Below, piece by piece: positions 8,164 through 16,876 of a stretch of 42,143 nt of DNA. Every line of letters starts with the position of its first letter. Position 1 is the stretch's first letter. Made by a program: the position numbers and the translations under genes. The notes under the pieces were generated by a model. That model made no database searches, was not told the DNA's origin, and saw only the letters and a program-made list of their open reading frames with translations. The stretch comes from Actinomycetota bacterium (lineage in GTDB: Bacteria > Actinomycetota > Actinomycetes > JACCUZ01): positions 1 to 42,143 of the forward strand of contig JAVEDI010000077.1 of NCBI GenBank assembly GCA_030841035.1. The letters are read 5' to 3'.

Positions 8164-8715
8164 TCAGCCCGTGCGCTGCCGGGCGCGGTAGGCCGCCACG
8201 TGCAGCCGGTTGCCGCAGGTGCGGGCGTCGCAGTAGCGCTTCGACCGGTTCCGCGACTGGTCGACAAGAACCCGCTCGCAGTCGGGCGCAGCGCAGGTCG
8301 CCAGCCGCTGGCGTTCCCCGGCGGCGATGACGAGCGCCAGGGCCATGCCGCAGTCTGCCGACAGGTGCTCGGCCAGCCGGGCGTCCGGGGCGTAGTAGTG
8401 CATGTGCAGCGGCCAGCCGTCGTGGTCGGTGAGCCGCGGCGTGGTGCGGGCGTCGGCGACCAGTGCGTTGACCAGCCGGACGGCGCTCGCCTCGTCGGCC
8501 GCCGCGAAGATCTCCCGCAGCCTCTCGCGCAGCACGCGCACGGCGAGCAGGTCCTCGTGGGTCAGGCGGCCGACGTCGGACACCTCTCGTCTCCTGACGA
8601 GCTCGCCCAGCGCCGACAGGTCGGACAGGGCCTCGTCGCCGGCGATCTCGGGCGAGGAGTTGACCAGCTCGACGACCGTCCCCAGCGCGTACACCGTGTC
8701 GTGACCGAGGTCCAT
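8164..8715 (-). CDS. CGNR zinc-finger transcriptional regulator
   Basis: A 183-residue protein with an N-terminal ABATE-type stress-sensing domain (residues about 15-130) and a C-terminal CGNR zinc finger: C-A-A-P-D-C, then R-Y-C-D-A-R-T-C-G-N-R, then an R-A-R-Q tail. These proteins are thought to be DNA-binding regulators. The ATG at 8715 starts the recognisable family sequence (M-D-L-G-H-D-T); upstream in-frame starts would add an unrelated basic segment. It is divergent from the EamA transporter with an 89-bp gap and co-directional with the hydroxy-acid oxidase, so it plausibly controls one or both. Confidence 0.85.
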   Translation of the reverse strand: MDLGHDTVYALGTVVELVNSSPEIAGDEALSDLSALGELVRRREVSDVGRLTHEDLLAVRVLRERLREIFAAADEASAVRLVNALVADARTTPRLTDHDGWPLHMHYYAPDARLAEHLSADCGMALALVIAAGERQRLATCAAPDCERVLVDQSRNRSKRYCDARTCGNRLHVAAYRARQRTG

Positions 8716-8804
8716 CTGCTCACCACCCGCTGCTAGTGTGAGGGTGTCAGCAGCATAACGCTTGACGCTCCTGACAGTTCCGCGACGTTGAGGGAGGGTA
8801 ACGC

Positions 8805-9734
8805 GTGGCACTGCGCGATCGCCCCACCCTGGCCGCGGCCGCCGGCGCGGCGTGCATCGCCAGCTCGGCCACCCTGGTCCGACTGGCGGACACCCAGCCC
8901 GCGACAGCCGCGGTCTTCCGCTGCCTCTACGCGCTGCCCCTTCTCGGGCTGCTGATGTGGCGCGAGAACTCCCGCTACGGCCGTCGTCCCGCCCGGGCTC
9001 GGCTGCTCGCCGGGGCAGCCGGGATGTTCTTCGCCCTCGACCTGGTGTTCTGGCACCACGCGATCGCGGCGGTCGGCGCCGGCATCGCCACGGTGCTGGG
9101 CAACCTGCAGATCGTGGTCGTCGGCTTCGCTGCCTGGTGGCTGCTGGGCGAGCGGCCCGACCGGCGGCTGCTTGCCATGGTGCCGGTCGTGCTGGTCGGT
9201 GTGGTGCTCATCTGCGGGGTCGTCGGTGACGGGGCCTACGGCGCCGACCCCGCCCTGGGCGTGGTGTTCGGAGTCCTCACGTCGCTGGCCTACGCCGGTT
9301 TCCTGCTCGTCCTGCGCGCCGGGTCGCGGGACCTGCGACGCGTCGCCGGCCCGCTGTTCGACGCGACGGCGGTCGCTGTCGTGGTGAGCCTCGCCCTCGG
9401 CCCGGTCTCCGGCGGGATCGACGTCATCCCGTCATGGCCCTCGCACGGCTGGCTGGTGGTCCTGGCTCTGACCTCACAGGTGGCGGGCTGGCTGCTCATC
9501 TCGATCTCGCTGCCCCGGCTGCCGGCCACGGTCACCTCGCTGGTTCTCCTGCTGCAACCGGGCGCCTCGGTGGTGCTCTCCGGCGTGGTGCTCGGCGAGC
9601 GTCCCTCGGCCTACCAGCTGGCTGGCTGCGGCATCGTCCTCGCCGGCGTCGTGGCCGCGACCAGCGGCCGGCGTACGACACGCCCGTCGCCCTCCGTTGA
9701 CGCGCCTGCGGTGTCCGCCACGATCCAGGCATGA
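8805..9734 (+). CDS. EamA-family (drug/metabolite) transporter
   Basis: A 309-residue inner-membrane protein with about ten hydrophobic segments in two homologous EamA halves (roughly residues 8-140 and 150-290). Each half ends in the typical G-E-R-P block (L-L-G-E-R-P-D and V-L-G-E-R-P-S). Such proteins usually export amino acids or metabolites. GTG 8805 has a GGGAGGG site 6 nt upstream. Its stop overlaps the hutI ATG (ATGA), so it and hutI form a translationally coupled pair; a histidine- or urocanate-related substrate is therefore possible but unproven. Confidence 0.87.
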   Translation: MALRDRPTLAAAAGAACIASSATLVRLADTQPATAAVFRCLYALPLLGLLMWRENSRYGRRPARARLLAGAAGMFFALDLVFWHHAIAAVGAGIATVLGNLQIVVVGFAAWWLLGERPDRRLLAMVPVVLVGVVLICGVVGDGAYGADPALGVVFGVLTSLAYAGFLLVLRAGSRDLRRVAGPLFDATAVAVVVSLALGPVSGGIDVIPSWPSHGWLVVLALTSQVAGWLLISISLPRLPATVTSLVLLLQPGASVVLSGVVLGERPSAYQLAGCGIVLAGVVAATSGRRTTRPSPSVDAPAVSATIQA

Positions 9735-10894
9735 ACCTGACCGTCCGCCGTATCGGACGCCTGCTGACGATGACCCGCGAGCCGCTCGTAGACGCCGCGG
9801 TCGTGGTGCGGCAGGGGCGCGTCGTGTGGGTCGGCGCGGAGCGGGACCTGCCCGCAGGAGCCGCAGGGGAGGAGTACGACGCCGGTGGCGCCTGCGTCGT
9901 ACCGGGGTTCGTCGACGCGCACACCCACCTGGTCTTCGCCGGCGTACGACGGGAGGAGTTCGTCGCCCGCCTGGGCGGTGAGTCGTACGACGGCGGTGGC
10001 ATCGCGGTCACCGTCGACGCCACGCGCGCCGCGAGCCACGAGGAGCTGGTCGATCTCGCCGCGGCGCGTGCGGCGAGTGCGCTCTCGCACGGCACCACCA
10101 CGATGGAGGTCAAGACCGGCTACGGGCCGACGCCCGAGCACGAGCTGCGGCTGCTGGACGTGATCGCCTCGCTCTCCCGGCGCACCCCGCTGCGGCTGGA
10201 GCCGACGTACCTGGGTGCCCATGTGATGCCTCCCGGGCGCGAGCGTGGCGACTACGTCCGGGAGGTTGTGGCCACGATGCCGCGCGCGGTGGAACACGGC
10301 GCACGGTGGGCCGACGTGTTCTGCGACCAGGGGGCCTTCACGGTCGAGGAGGCCCGGCGCATCCTCACCGCCGCGCGCGAGGCAGGGCTCGGCCTGCGGC
10401 TGCATGCGGAGGAGATCGCGCACACCGGGGCGGCGCGGCTGGCCGCGCAGCTCGGGTGTGCCAGCGCCGACCACCTCGAGCACGTCACGCCGGAGGAGGC
10501 CGCGGCCCTGGCGGCGGCCGGCACGGTGGCGGTGCTGCTTCCCACGGTCACGCTGTCGTTGCGCTCTGACGCGTGGGGGCATGCCGCGCTCCTGAGGGAG
10601 GCCGGTGTCGAGCTGGCGCTGGGGACGGACTGCAACCCGGGGACCTCGTGGTGCGAGTCGATGCCCTACGCGATCCAGCTGGGCTGCCTGGCGATGGGCC
10701 TCTCGGTCGAGGAGGCGTTCCGCGCGGCAACGCTGGGGGCTGCCCGGTCACTGCGCCGCGACGACGTCGGACGGATAGCGGTAGGAGCCTGGGGAGACCT
10801 TGCGATCCTCGACGCGGAGCATGAGGCCGACGTGGTCGCCCACCTCGGTGGCCGCGCGGTGCTGCGCACCGTGGTGGGCGGCTTCCTGCACTGA
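9731..10894 (+). CDS. hutI: Imidazolonepropionase HutI
   Basis: It hydrolyses 4-imidazolone-5-propionate to N-formimino-L-glutamate, step three of histidine degradation. The 387-residue amidohydrolase has the metal-binding D-A-H-T-H at the first barrel strand, E-V-K-T-G-Y-G, H-A-E-E, D-H-L-E-H, and G-T-D-C-N-P-G-T-S with the catalytic aspartate; a beta-sandwich domain flanks the barrel. It starts with ATG inside the end of the EamA gene. The enzymes for the last step (HutG, HutF or a formiminotransferase) are not in this window. Confidence 0.95.
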   Translation: MNLTVRRIGRLLTMTREPLVDAAVVVRQGRVVWVGAERDLPAGAAGEEYDAGGACVVPGFVDAHTHLVFAGVRREEFVARLGGESYDGGGIAVTVDATRAASHEELVDLAAARAASALSHGTTTMEVKTGYGPTPEHELRLLDVIASLSRRTPLRLEPTYLGAHVMPPGRERGDYVREVVATMPRAVEHGARWADVFCDQGAFTVEEARRILTAAREAGLGLRLHAEEIAHTGAARLAAQLGCASADHLEHVTPEEAAALAAAGTVAVLLPTVTLSLRSDAWGHAALLREAGVELALGTDCNPGTSWCESMPYAIQLGCLAMGLSVEEAFRAATLGAARSLRRDDVGRIAVGAWGDLAILDAEHEADVVAHLGGRAVLRTVVGGFLH

Positions 10895-10895
10895 G

Positions 10896-10918
10896 GACGG
10901 CGGGCCGAACGGGCCGTC
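10896..10918 (+). terminator. Possible terminator hairpin after hutI
   Basis: GACGGC pairs with GCCGTC around a GC-rich interior immediately after the hutI stop, between convergent hutI and the ssgB-like gene. There is no U-tract; weak support. Confidence 0.3.
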
Positions 10919-10938
10919 GGCTGATCTGACGCCGTTGA

Positions 10939-11361
10939 TCAGCAGGCGAGCAGGGCCTCGATCGCGCCGTCGACGTCGAGGTGCTCCTCCTCCTGGCCCT
11001 GGGGGCACAGGGAGTAGCTGCGGCCCAGGAAGTCCACGAGGTCGTGGGTGGGTGCCTGCAGCAGAGCCTCCCCGTCGGGGGAGGTCAGGCCGATGAAGAC
11101 GACCTCGGCGCCGGCGTTCCAGGACGGCCAGACCCGGACGTCCCCGTCGCCGGCGGGCCGGTGGACGCCGAGGGTCAGCAGCTCGCGCGCGAACACCCAG
11201 GAGACGCCGTCGCCCTGCCCGGTGCGGAAGGTGGCGTGGACGGCGTACGGATCTGTGACGTCGTAGTGCAGGACCACCGGGAGCGACACGCTGCCGTCGC
11301 CAGGGGCGACGAGATGCACTGTGAGCTCGCGGGTGACCGTGGTGGGTACCCAGCCGTTCAT
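10939..11361 (-). CDS. ssgB: SsgA/SsgB-family sporulation and cell-division regulator (SsgB-like)
   Basis: A 140-residue SsgA-like protein. It has the family core L-P-V-V-L-x-Y-D, then D-P-Y-A-V-H-A-T-F, W-V-F-A-R-E-L-L, G-D-V-R-V-W-P-S, and S-P-x-G-E-A-L-L. In Streptomyces SsgB positions FtsZ in sporulation septa. The GAAGGA site is 6 nt upstream of ATG 11361 and would touch the alternative GTG 11367, so the ATG is preferred. The length matches SsgB (about 137 residues) and it carries no extra domain. Its presence suggests an organism with sporulation-type division. Among the family I prefer SsgB because it is the ancestral, most widespread member. Confidence 0.85.
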   Translation of the reverse strand: MNGWVPTTVTRELTVHLVAPGDGSVSLPVVLHYDVTDPYAVHATFRTGQGDGVSWVFARELLTLGVHRPAGDGDVRVWPSWNAGAEVVFIGLTSPDGEALLQAPTHDLVDFLGRSYSLCPQGQEEEHLDVDGAIEALLAC

Positions 11362-11432
11362 CTGCACTCCTTCAGCCTTCCCAGGGGTACCTAAGGCATC
11401 CCCGCCACGCGCAGCCAGAAACCTCTGCGGCC

Positions 11433-11459
11433 TTGTCCAGGTGAACGACCCGCTACATA
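11433..11459 (+). promoter_or_regulatory. Weak candidate promoter before the PGPGW membrane protein gene
   Basis: TTGTCC and TACATA are separated by 15 nt, shorter than ideal, in a relatively AT-rich 135-bp gap between the divergent ssgB-like gene and the membrane protein gene. Confidence 0.22.
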
Positions 11460-11496
11460 AGGTGTTACGGCACGGCCCTCTTGATTTTCTCGGGGG

Positions 11497-11997
11497 GTGG
11501 CAGCTGAACCGGGTGAAAAGGGGTCAAGGGTGCACGACCCGCGCGACGACCTTGCCGCGGAGCAGCCCGCCGCGACCCCGACCGAGGCGCCCGACCGGAA
11601 AGCCTCGGGTCCCACCGTCGTGGACGAGGCCGCTAGGGGGCCCGGACTGCGCGACTTCGTGCGGCGGCACCGCGGCCTGGAGCTGGTCTACCGGGCCGGC
11701 GTCGCCGTCCTGGGCGTCGCGATCGTCATCGCCGGGATCGCGCTCATCCCGCTGCCCGGTCCGGGCTGGCTGGTCGTCTTTGCCGGGCTCGCCGTGCTCG
11801 CGACCGAGTTCGCCTGGGCGGAGCGGCTCCTGCACCGCGGCCGCGACATGTTCCGGGCGTGGACCGCCTGGGTGATGCGCCAGCCGCTCGTCGTCCGCGC
11901 CCTGCTGGGCCTGGGCGGCCTGGCGCTGGTGGTGGGTGCGGCCGCGCTGTACGTCGCGATGCGAGGCGTGCCCGGATGGCTGCCCGTCATCGGGTAG
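11497..11997 (+). CDS. PGPGW-motif membrane protein (TIGR02611-like)
   Basis: A 166-residue integral membrane protein. A charged N-terminal 50 residues precede two closely spaced hydrophobic helices around L-P-G-P-G-W (residues about 67-105), an amphipathic segment R-L-L-H-R-G-R-D, and a last helix of about 20 residues. This layout matches the actinobacterial TIGR02611 / PGPGW family of unknown role. The start is uncertain: GTG 11497 gives the longest form, but GTG 11530 has an AAGGGG site 7 nt upstream and would remove 11 residues. The gene ends 17 bp before tRNA-Val(CAC). Confidence 0.75.
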   Translation: MAAEPGEKGSRVHDPRDDLAAEQPAATPTEAPDRKASGPTVVDEAARGPGLRDFVRRHRGLELVYRAGVAVLGVAIVIAGIALIPLPGPGWLVVFAGLAVLATEFAWAERLLHRGRDMFRAWTAWVMRQPLVVRALLGLGGLALVVGAAALYVAMRGVPGWLPVIG

Positions 11998-12014
11998 GGT
12001 TGCGGCTCGTCATC

Positions 12015-12086
12015 GGGCGATTGGCTCAGTGGTAGAGCGCCTCGTTCACACCGAGGAGGTCACTGGTTCGAACCCAGTATCGCCCA
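12015..12086 (+). tRNA. tRNA-Val(CAC), integration target
   Basis: 72 nt on the plus strand. Acceptor GGGCGAT pairs with ATCGCCC, the anticodon loop TTCACAC between CCTCG and CGAGG gives CAC, and the T-arm is GGTTCGAACCC; no CCA is encoded. TAGGGT at 11995-12000 may be its -10 box. The 3' 30 bases are repeated at 21824-21854, so this gene is the attachment site of the integrative element that follows; the element restores the full tRNA at its left end. Confidence 0.93.
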
Positions 12087-12087
12087 C
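12057..12087 (+). other. attL of integrative element 1
   Basis: A 31-bp segment running from the anticodon-arm 3' side to the end of tRNA-Val(CAC), beginning AGGTCACTGGTTCGAA. It recurs at 21824-21854 with one mismatch. The copy inside the intact tRNA is the left attachment site. Confidence 0.85.
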
Positions 12088-12091
12088 GTCG

Positions 12092-12118
12092 AAAAACCCT
12101 TACTGCGTAAGGGTTTTT
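12092..12118 (+). terminator. Intrinsic terminator of tRNA-Val(CAC)
   Basis: A perfect 12-bp stem, AAAAACCCTTAC with GTAAGGGTTTTT around a TGC loop, ending in a T-run. A degenerate copy of the same sequence follows the right attachment site (21859-21886). Confidence 0.85.
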
Positions 12119-12137
12119 CTCTTGTTAGAAAGCCCTC

Positions 12138-12156
12138 GTGCCACACTTCGTGCCAC
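12138..12156 (+). repeat. Two GTGCCAC repeats beside attL (putative integrase arm sites)
   Basis: GTGCCAC at 12138-12144 and 12150-12156, 12 bp apart. The same heptamer occurs in a cluster just inside the right end (21708-21738) and beside the second element (21906-21912). Short direct repeats flanking the core are typical arm-type binding sites of tyrosine integrases. Confidence 0.5.
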
Positions 12157-12248
12157 TAATTGGATCTTCCGCACGAGGCTGGACGCGCGGCGCCACGGGC
12201 GGACGTCCGCGGACGGTCGCTCTCGCCGCGTGGCTCGTCGTGCGTGCT

Positions 12249-12446
12249 TCACGGGGTGAGGTTGCGGGCCTCTGCTGCGCGCAGCCGCTCGACCAGAGCG
12301 GTGACCGAGTCCACCGGGATCCGGCGACACGAGCCGACGTGAACGGACTCGAGGTCGCCGCTCTGCAGGAGCAGGTAGAGCTTGCTGCGGCCGATGCCGA
12401 GCAGCGCGGCGGCCTCGCGTGGGGTGAGGAGCAGGCGGTCGGTCAT
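12249..12446 (-). CDS. xis: Excisionase-type helix-turn-helix protein (Xis)
   Basis: A 65-residue MerR/excisionase-like protein. The helix-turn-helix lies at residues 8-30 (T-P-R-E-A-A-A-L-L-G-I-G-R-S-K-L-Y) followed by a wing (G-S-C-R-R-I-P-V-D-S-V). Such proteins bend DNA beside att and direct excision by the partner integrase. The ATG overlaps the relaxase stop (ATGA), so relaxase and Xis should be made together. It sits about 160 bp from attL, while the integrase is at the far end of the integrated element. A near-identical but truncated copy lies at 22025-22160. Confidence 0.82.
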   Translation of the reverse strand: MTDRLLLTPREAAALLGIGRSKLYLLLQSGDLESVHVGSCRRIPVDSVTALVERLRAAEARNLTP

Positions 12447-15400
12447 CTCGAGATTCCTCCGTAGCGGTCGGGGGCGGGGTAGGTCAGCTGGTGTGCTTCG
12501 TGTTGGTGCTGCCAGCTGGGTCTGGTCGGTGCTGGGGGCTCGGAGAGCTGGTCGAGGGCGAGCCGGTGGGAGCGGTGGACGAAGAACCGGGCAGCGACCC
12601 GGTCGAGGTCGACCGGGTCGAGGTAGGGGCCGCGGTCGGTGTCGGCACGGTGGGGCTGGTCGGTGGCGATGTAGAGGTGGTTGGCGGTGCGGCCGCGTGA
12701 CAGCGCGACGTAGCCGGCCTCGTGGGTCAGCGCTTCGCTGCCGTAGACGAGCGCGATGTCGACGGTGGCGCCTTGGGCCTTGTGGCAGGTCATGGCGTAG
12801 CCGTGGTCGAGGTGGGTGGCGGCCCAGTCGGCGTCGACGGTGAGGGTCTGCCGGTCGTCGGTGGCGAGTCGCATCGTCAGCGTCGCCGGCTCGACTGCGG
12901 TGACGCGGGCGCGGGTGCCGTTGAGCACCCCGGCGACGTGGTCGTTGGCGGTGACCAGAACGAGGTCACCCGCCCGGTACTCCCGCTCCCCGTCGCGACT
13001 CTCGACGCTGATCGCCTCTGGTCCGAGCTCACCTCGCTCGAGGAGCCGGTCGCGGACGACGGCGTTGAGCTCGGTGACGTCGTCGCAGCGGACGGCGAGC
13101 ATCACCACCCGCTCGGCCGCGTCGCCTTCGGCCGGGTCGGCTGCCGCAGCGTCAAGGTGGCAGAGGTAGTCGTCGGCGATGAGCTTGGGCAGCTCGTCTG
13201 CGAGGCCGGGGTGGATGCGGTCGTGGTCGGCGTAGGCGGCGATCGCCGCGGTGGGATCCCCGGCACGCAGGTCGGCCAGCGCACGTTGCTCCCAGGGCTC
13301 GGTCTGCCGCTGGTTGCCGGTCAGGACGTGCGTGGCGGGGTGGCGGGCGAGGGCTTGGAAGAGGCCGCCGGCGCCGACCTCTGGGAGCTGGGCGGGGTCG
13401 CCGACCAGGACGAGGGTGCCCCGGGCTTGCTGGGTGCGGTGCAGCAGCCAGGTCAGGGTGCGGGTGTCGGCCATCGAGGCTTCGTCGACCACTAGCACCC
13501 CGCCGGCCGGCAGTCCGGCGGGCTGCCCGGTGACCGGGTCCCGGCGGTTGGCCCGGGCGGACAGTCGGGCGAAGGAGGTGGAGCGGATGCCGGTGGCGTG
13601 CTCGAGCCGCCGGGCGGTGATCGCCGCGACGGCGGCGCCGGTCACCGGGCGTCCTTGCGCTTGCCACACCTTGAGGGCAGCGGCGAGGGCGGCGGTCTTC
13701 CCGGACCCGGCCGGCCCGACGACCACCGCGAGGCCGACTGCCTTGGCAAGCGCGTCGACAAGCGCTCGCTGGTCGCCGGCAACCGCGCCGTCGACTGCGG
13801 CAAGGGGTGCGGGGGGTGCGGCAAGGGGTGCGGGGGGTGCGGCAAGGGGGGCGAAGTCTGGGGCGCTTTGTGGGGCGGGGGGCGCGTCGGGTGCGTGCAC
13901 GTCTTGGGGGGTGCGCAGCTGGTCGGCGAGGCGCAGCCCGGCGGTCTCGACCTGGAGGAGCTCGCGGGTGATCCACCGCGGTCCGTCGTCGGGGTCGGCG
14001 AGCAGCCGGATCACGTCCCGGTGCTCGAGGACCATCTCGGCGGTCAGCTGCAGCCACCGGTGCGAGACAGGGGCGCCTGGCGGGAGGGTCTGGCAGATGG
14101 CCTGGAGCAGGTCGCGCCGATCGAACCCCGTCGCCATCGCGGTCAGCCCTTCGGGGCCGAGCAGCTCCGCGCGCAGCACGTCCAGCTCGGGCAGGGCCGG
14201 GGGGCGTGTCCGGCCGAGGACGCTGTCCTGCAGTCGGTCGGGGGCGTGCCCGACCGCACGCGCGGTCGCCGCCCAGCCCTCCCGCAGGACCCGCTCCGGG
14301 ATGCCGCGGCGTTTCGCGGGTCGGGTGGCCAGGCACGCCGCCTCCGCCGCCGCCGCACCGGTCAACCCGGACCGGGCGAGATGGCCCTCGATCTGCCCGC
14401 GCCGGGTGGAGAACACCCGCCGCAACGGCTTGGGGATGCCGGCGATCTCGGCGATGCTCCGGTCCACCGCCGTCCACTGCACGCCGAGCGTGCGGGTCAG
14501 CTCCGCTCGCAAGACCGCGTGGTACAGGTACGAGGCGCTCTGCTTGTGCCGGTGCACCGCCCTCGAGTCCAGCGCGGACCACTTGCCGTCGGCGCCGTGC
14601 AGCAGGTTCGCCAGCACCACATGGGTGTGCAGCTGCGGGTCGTCCGCCCGAGAGGTGTGGTGCTCGAATGCCGCCGCGATCCACCCGTGGGTGGCGATGT
14701 GGCTCGCGCGTTGTCCGTCGCCCTGGTGGCCCCGCAGCCCGTGCCCCGCGGTCTGCTCGAGGTACGCGAGTGCCTGGCCGATTGCCGCGTCGTGCGCCGC
14801 GGTCACCGCCTGCACGACGTCGCGGTCGCCCAGCCCGAACAGCACGCTGACCGACTTGGGCGGCGAGAACGTGAGGTCGATCCCCGGCCGGCGGGTGTCC
14901 ACCCGCCGCCCGGCGTACTTCAGCGCGTCGGCGTACCGGTCGGTGACGGCGCCGTCCTGGTCGACGGTGCGGAACACGGCGTGTGGGTCCAGCCGGGCCG
15001 GGCCGCGAGCTGCCCGGCCCGGGCTGGCGCCACGGTCGACTCGCGGCCTGCGCCGCGGGGTGCGTCCGATCGTCTGGCCCAAAGCTCGAACAGCGTCCGG
15101 TCCTTCGGTTCCACGAACAGGTCCGCGGCCGGAATGCCCCGCTCCGCAGCCATCGCACGGACGGCGGCGACCAGCGGACCGGCGGGTCGCCGGCCGCGCG
15201 GGGCCGCCCGCAGCACCGGCGCCGCCATGTGCGACCCGTTCGGCGACCGCCCCGCGAGCAGCCCGCGCAGCACCTGCGCGCCCGCCTGGTCGATCGGGCC
15301 GACCAGCCCGGCCGCCGCCGCGCCGGAGCCGACCCACCGCCCGGCCGGCGGCATAGCCGGCCCGTCGATGTAGTAGCCGGTCGGATCCCGGGACAGCTCG

Positions 15401-15477
15401 CTCGGGCAGCCCGCCCGGTCCAGGTAGTAGCCGGCCGGGTCGGCCGCGGCACCGAGCATGTGCACCGAGATCACCAT
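12443..15477 (-). CDS. MobF-type relaxase/helicase (TraA/TrwC-like), frameshifted
   Basis: Conjugative relaxase that would nick oriT and unwind DNA. The N-terminal part is read from ATG 15477: an H-M-L-G start, two Tyr pairs (G-Y-Y-L-D and G-Y-Y-I-D) as catalytic tyrosines, and L-F-V-E-P-K-D-R-T-L-F-E-L-W. The remainder is in another frame: F-S-P-P-K-S-V-S-V-L-F-G, the metal-binding L-H-T-H-V-V-L-A-N, a Walker A G-P-A-G-S-G-K-T, Walker B V-V-D-E-A-S-M-A-D, and a RecD-type end C-H-K-A-Q-G-A-T plus A-L-S-R-G-R. The frames join near 14990-15020 in a GCCCG-rich run, so one indel (true mutation or sequencing error) separates Tyr motif and His motif. Total about 1010 residues. It is translationally coupled to xis. 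Confidence 0.8.
13798..13850 (-). repeat. 21-bp tandem repeat inside the relaxase gene
   Basis: Two full copies and a partial third copy of a 21-bp G-rich unit (plus strand beginning CGGCAAGGGGTGC). They encode a repeated Pro/Ala/Leu heptad linker between the relaxase and helicase parts. In-frame copy-number change would only lengthen or shorten the linker. Confidence 0.7.
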
Positions 15478-16249
15478 GACCCGCACCCCCGCTCTCGTGT
15501 GCAGGGCATAGGGGCGTGCGTCAGCGGCTCGGTGGCCTCCGCTGTCTGCCGGTCCAAGGAAAAGGTCCTCACACTATGTCTATGCGCCACGACCCCCCTC
15601 GAAACTGGGGTCCTCACTCACCTAAAGCCTCGAAAACTGCCTCTGGTGCTCACCGGCGGGCAAGAAAGTCGCCAGCAGATCAAGCCCGTCCGCCGCGGTG
15701 CGCCTCCATCGGGGGAGCCCGCCGGGCGCGCACACCGACACCCCACGACCGGCCTAGCAATCGACGCAGCGACGGTCGTGGACGCCGGCGCACGTTGACG
15801 CACCGGGACGGACGCAGGCCGCTCGTCGACGCGCAGCCGCCGACGCGCACGACTCCGGGGTCGACGGTGGCGCCCCGGCAAGCACCACGCGGCGACGCCC
15901 GCGCTGCCCCTCCCAGCAAGGAACTTGACCACGTCCCGGATGTCGATCGCGGCCGCCCAGTCCCTGGACCACATCGCAGCACGCCGCCGACCGCCCCGCC
16001 TCCGGGCCTGTCTGCGTCGCGAGAAGCCACACCTCTTCTAAGTGACAGTCAGGGGCGCGAGCCGAGGGGTCCCACCGCCCAAGTCCGCGGACGTGCCGCC
16101 CCGCGCCGGCCGATCGCGCGTCCGGCACTACGCGACGCTTCCAGCTGGTCGCGCAGAACCGTCTGCGGAGATTCGCGGCGCACGCTGGCTCTAACTCAGC
16201 TCGATGTCCCGAGGCATAGCATCGGCGGATCAACCCACCGAGGTCTCGG
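15478..16249. other. Gene-free region upstream of the relaxase; possible oriT zone
   Basis: No frame here has credible coding character. Close to the relaxase start are two pairs of short direct repeats: GGTCCTCAC at 15564 and 15609, and CCTCGAAAACTG-like at 15597 and 15628. A transfer origin is usually found next to its relaxase gene, so 15560-15640 is a candidate oriT. TAGCAT at 16217-16222 could be a -10 box for the metallo-hydrolase gene. The rest shows nothing I can support. Confidence 0.35.
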
Positions 16250-16876
16250 ATGCGCCTGCAGAAACTGGGTCACAGCTGCCTCCTTGTGGAAGACGCAGTT
16301 GCGCGACTCCTTCTCGACCCGGGGTGTTTCTCTGAGGACCTCAGCGACATAGACGGGCTGACCGGTGTGCTGGTGACGCACGTCCATGACGACCACCTCG
16401 ACGTCACCAGGCTGCTCGACGTCCTGAAGAGGAACCCGTCCGCGCTGATCGTCTGTGACGAGGCAAGTGCGGCTGTCCTGGCTGACCATGGGGTGACCAG
16501 TCGAGTGGTCCGAGAAGGCGATCGGCTCGATATGGGCATGCCCGTCGATGTCTTCGGTCGTCAGCACGCGCCTATCCATCCAGAGTTGCCCGACGTACCC
16601 AACGTTGGGTATCTGATCGCAGATCGATTCTTCTTCGCCGGTGACGCGTTCACCATCCCCGACAGGCCCATCGATGTGCTTGCTGTGCCCGTCGGCGGCG
16701 CCTGGATGAAGGCTGCGGAAGCAATCGACTGGCTGCGGGCTGTTCATCCCCGACACGTTGTGCCGGTGCATGACCACGGCAACGTGTTCGCGCCGTGGAT
16801 CTGCCAGCTATTCGCCGAACTGGGCCCGCCCGGTGCCGCGGTGACCGTGCTCGATCGCGACCCCGTCGCGTTCTGA
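16250..16876 (+). CDS. MBL-fold metal-dependent hydrolase (UlaG-like)
   Basis: A 208-residue metallo-beta-lactamase-fold protein of the L-ascorbate-lactonase (UlaG-like, COG2220) type. It opens with L-x-x-L-G-H-S-C, has L-L-D-P-G, the metal motif H44-V-H46-D-D48-H49, F-x-A-G-D-A-F with the bridging Asp, and late His residues (H-P-R-H-V-V-P-V-H). The substrate is unknown; homologues are common stand-alone genes in actinobacteria. ATG 16250 has AGGT 8 nt upstream. It lies within element 1 as a single-gene unit, and its G+C is nearer the chromosome average than the operon that follows. Confidence 0.78.
   Translation: MRLQKLGHSCLLVEDAVARLLLDPGCFSEDLSDIDGLTGVLVTHVHDDHLDVTRLLDVLKRNPSALIVCDEASAAVLADHGVTSRVVREGDRLDMGMPVDVFGRQHAPIHPELPDVPNVGYLIADRFFFAGDAFTIPDRPIDVLAVPVGGAWMKAAEAIDWLRAVHPRHVVPVHDHGNVFAPWICQLFAELGPPGAAVTVLDRDPVAF

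Noticed and set aside
15754-16233. Minus-strand open frame of 159 codons
   Set aside because: Composition is Arg/Cys/Gly-rich without any motif; it looks like random GC-rich open frame in a non-coding region.
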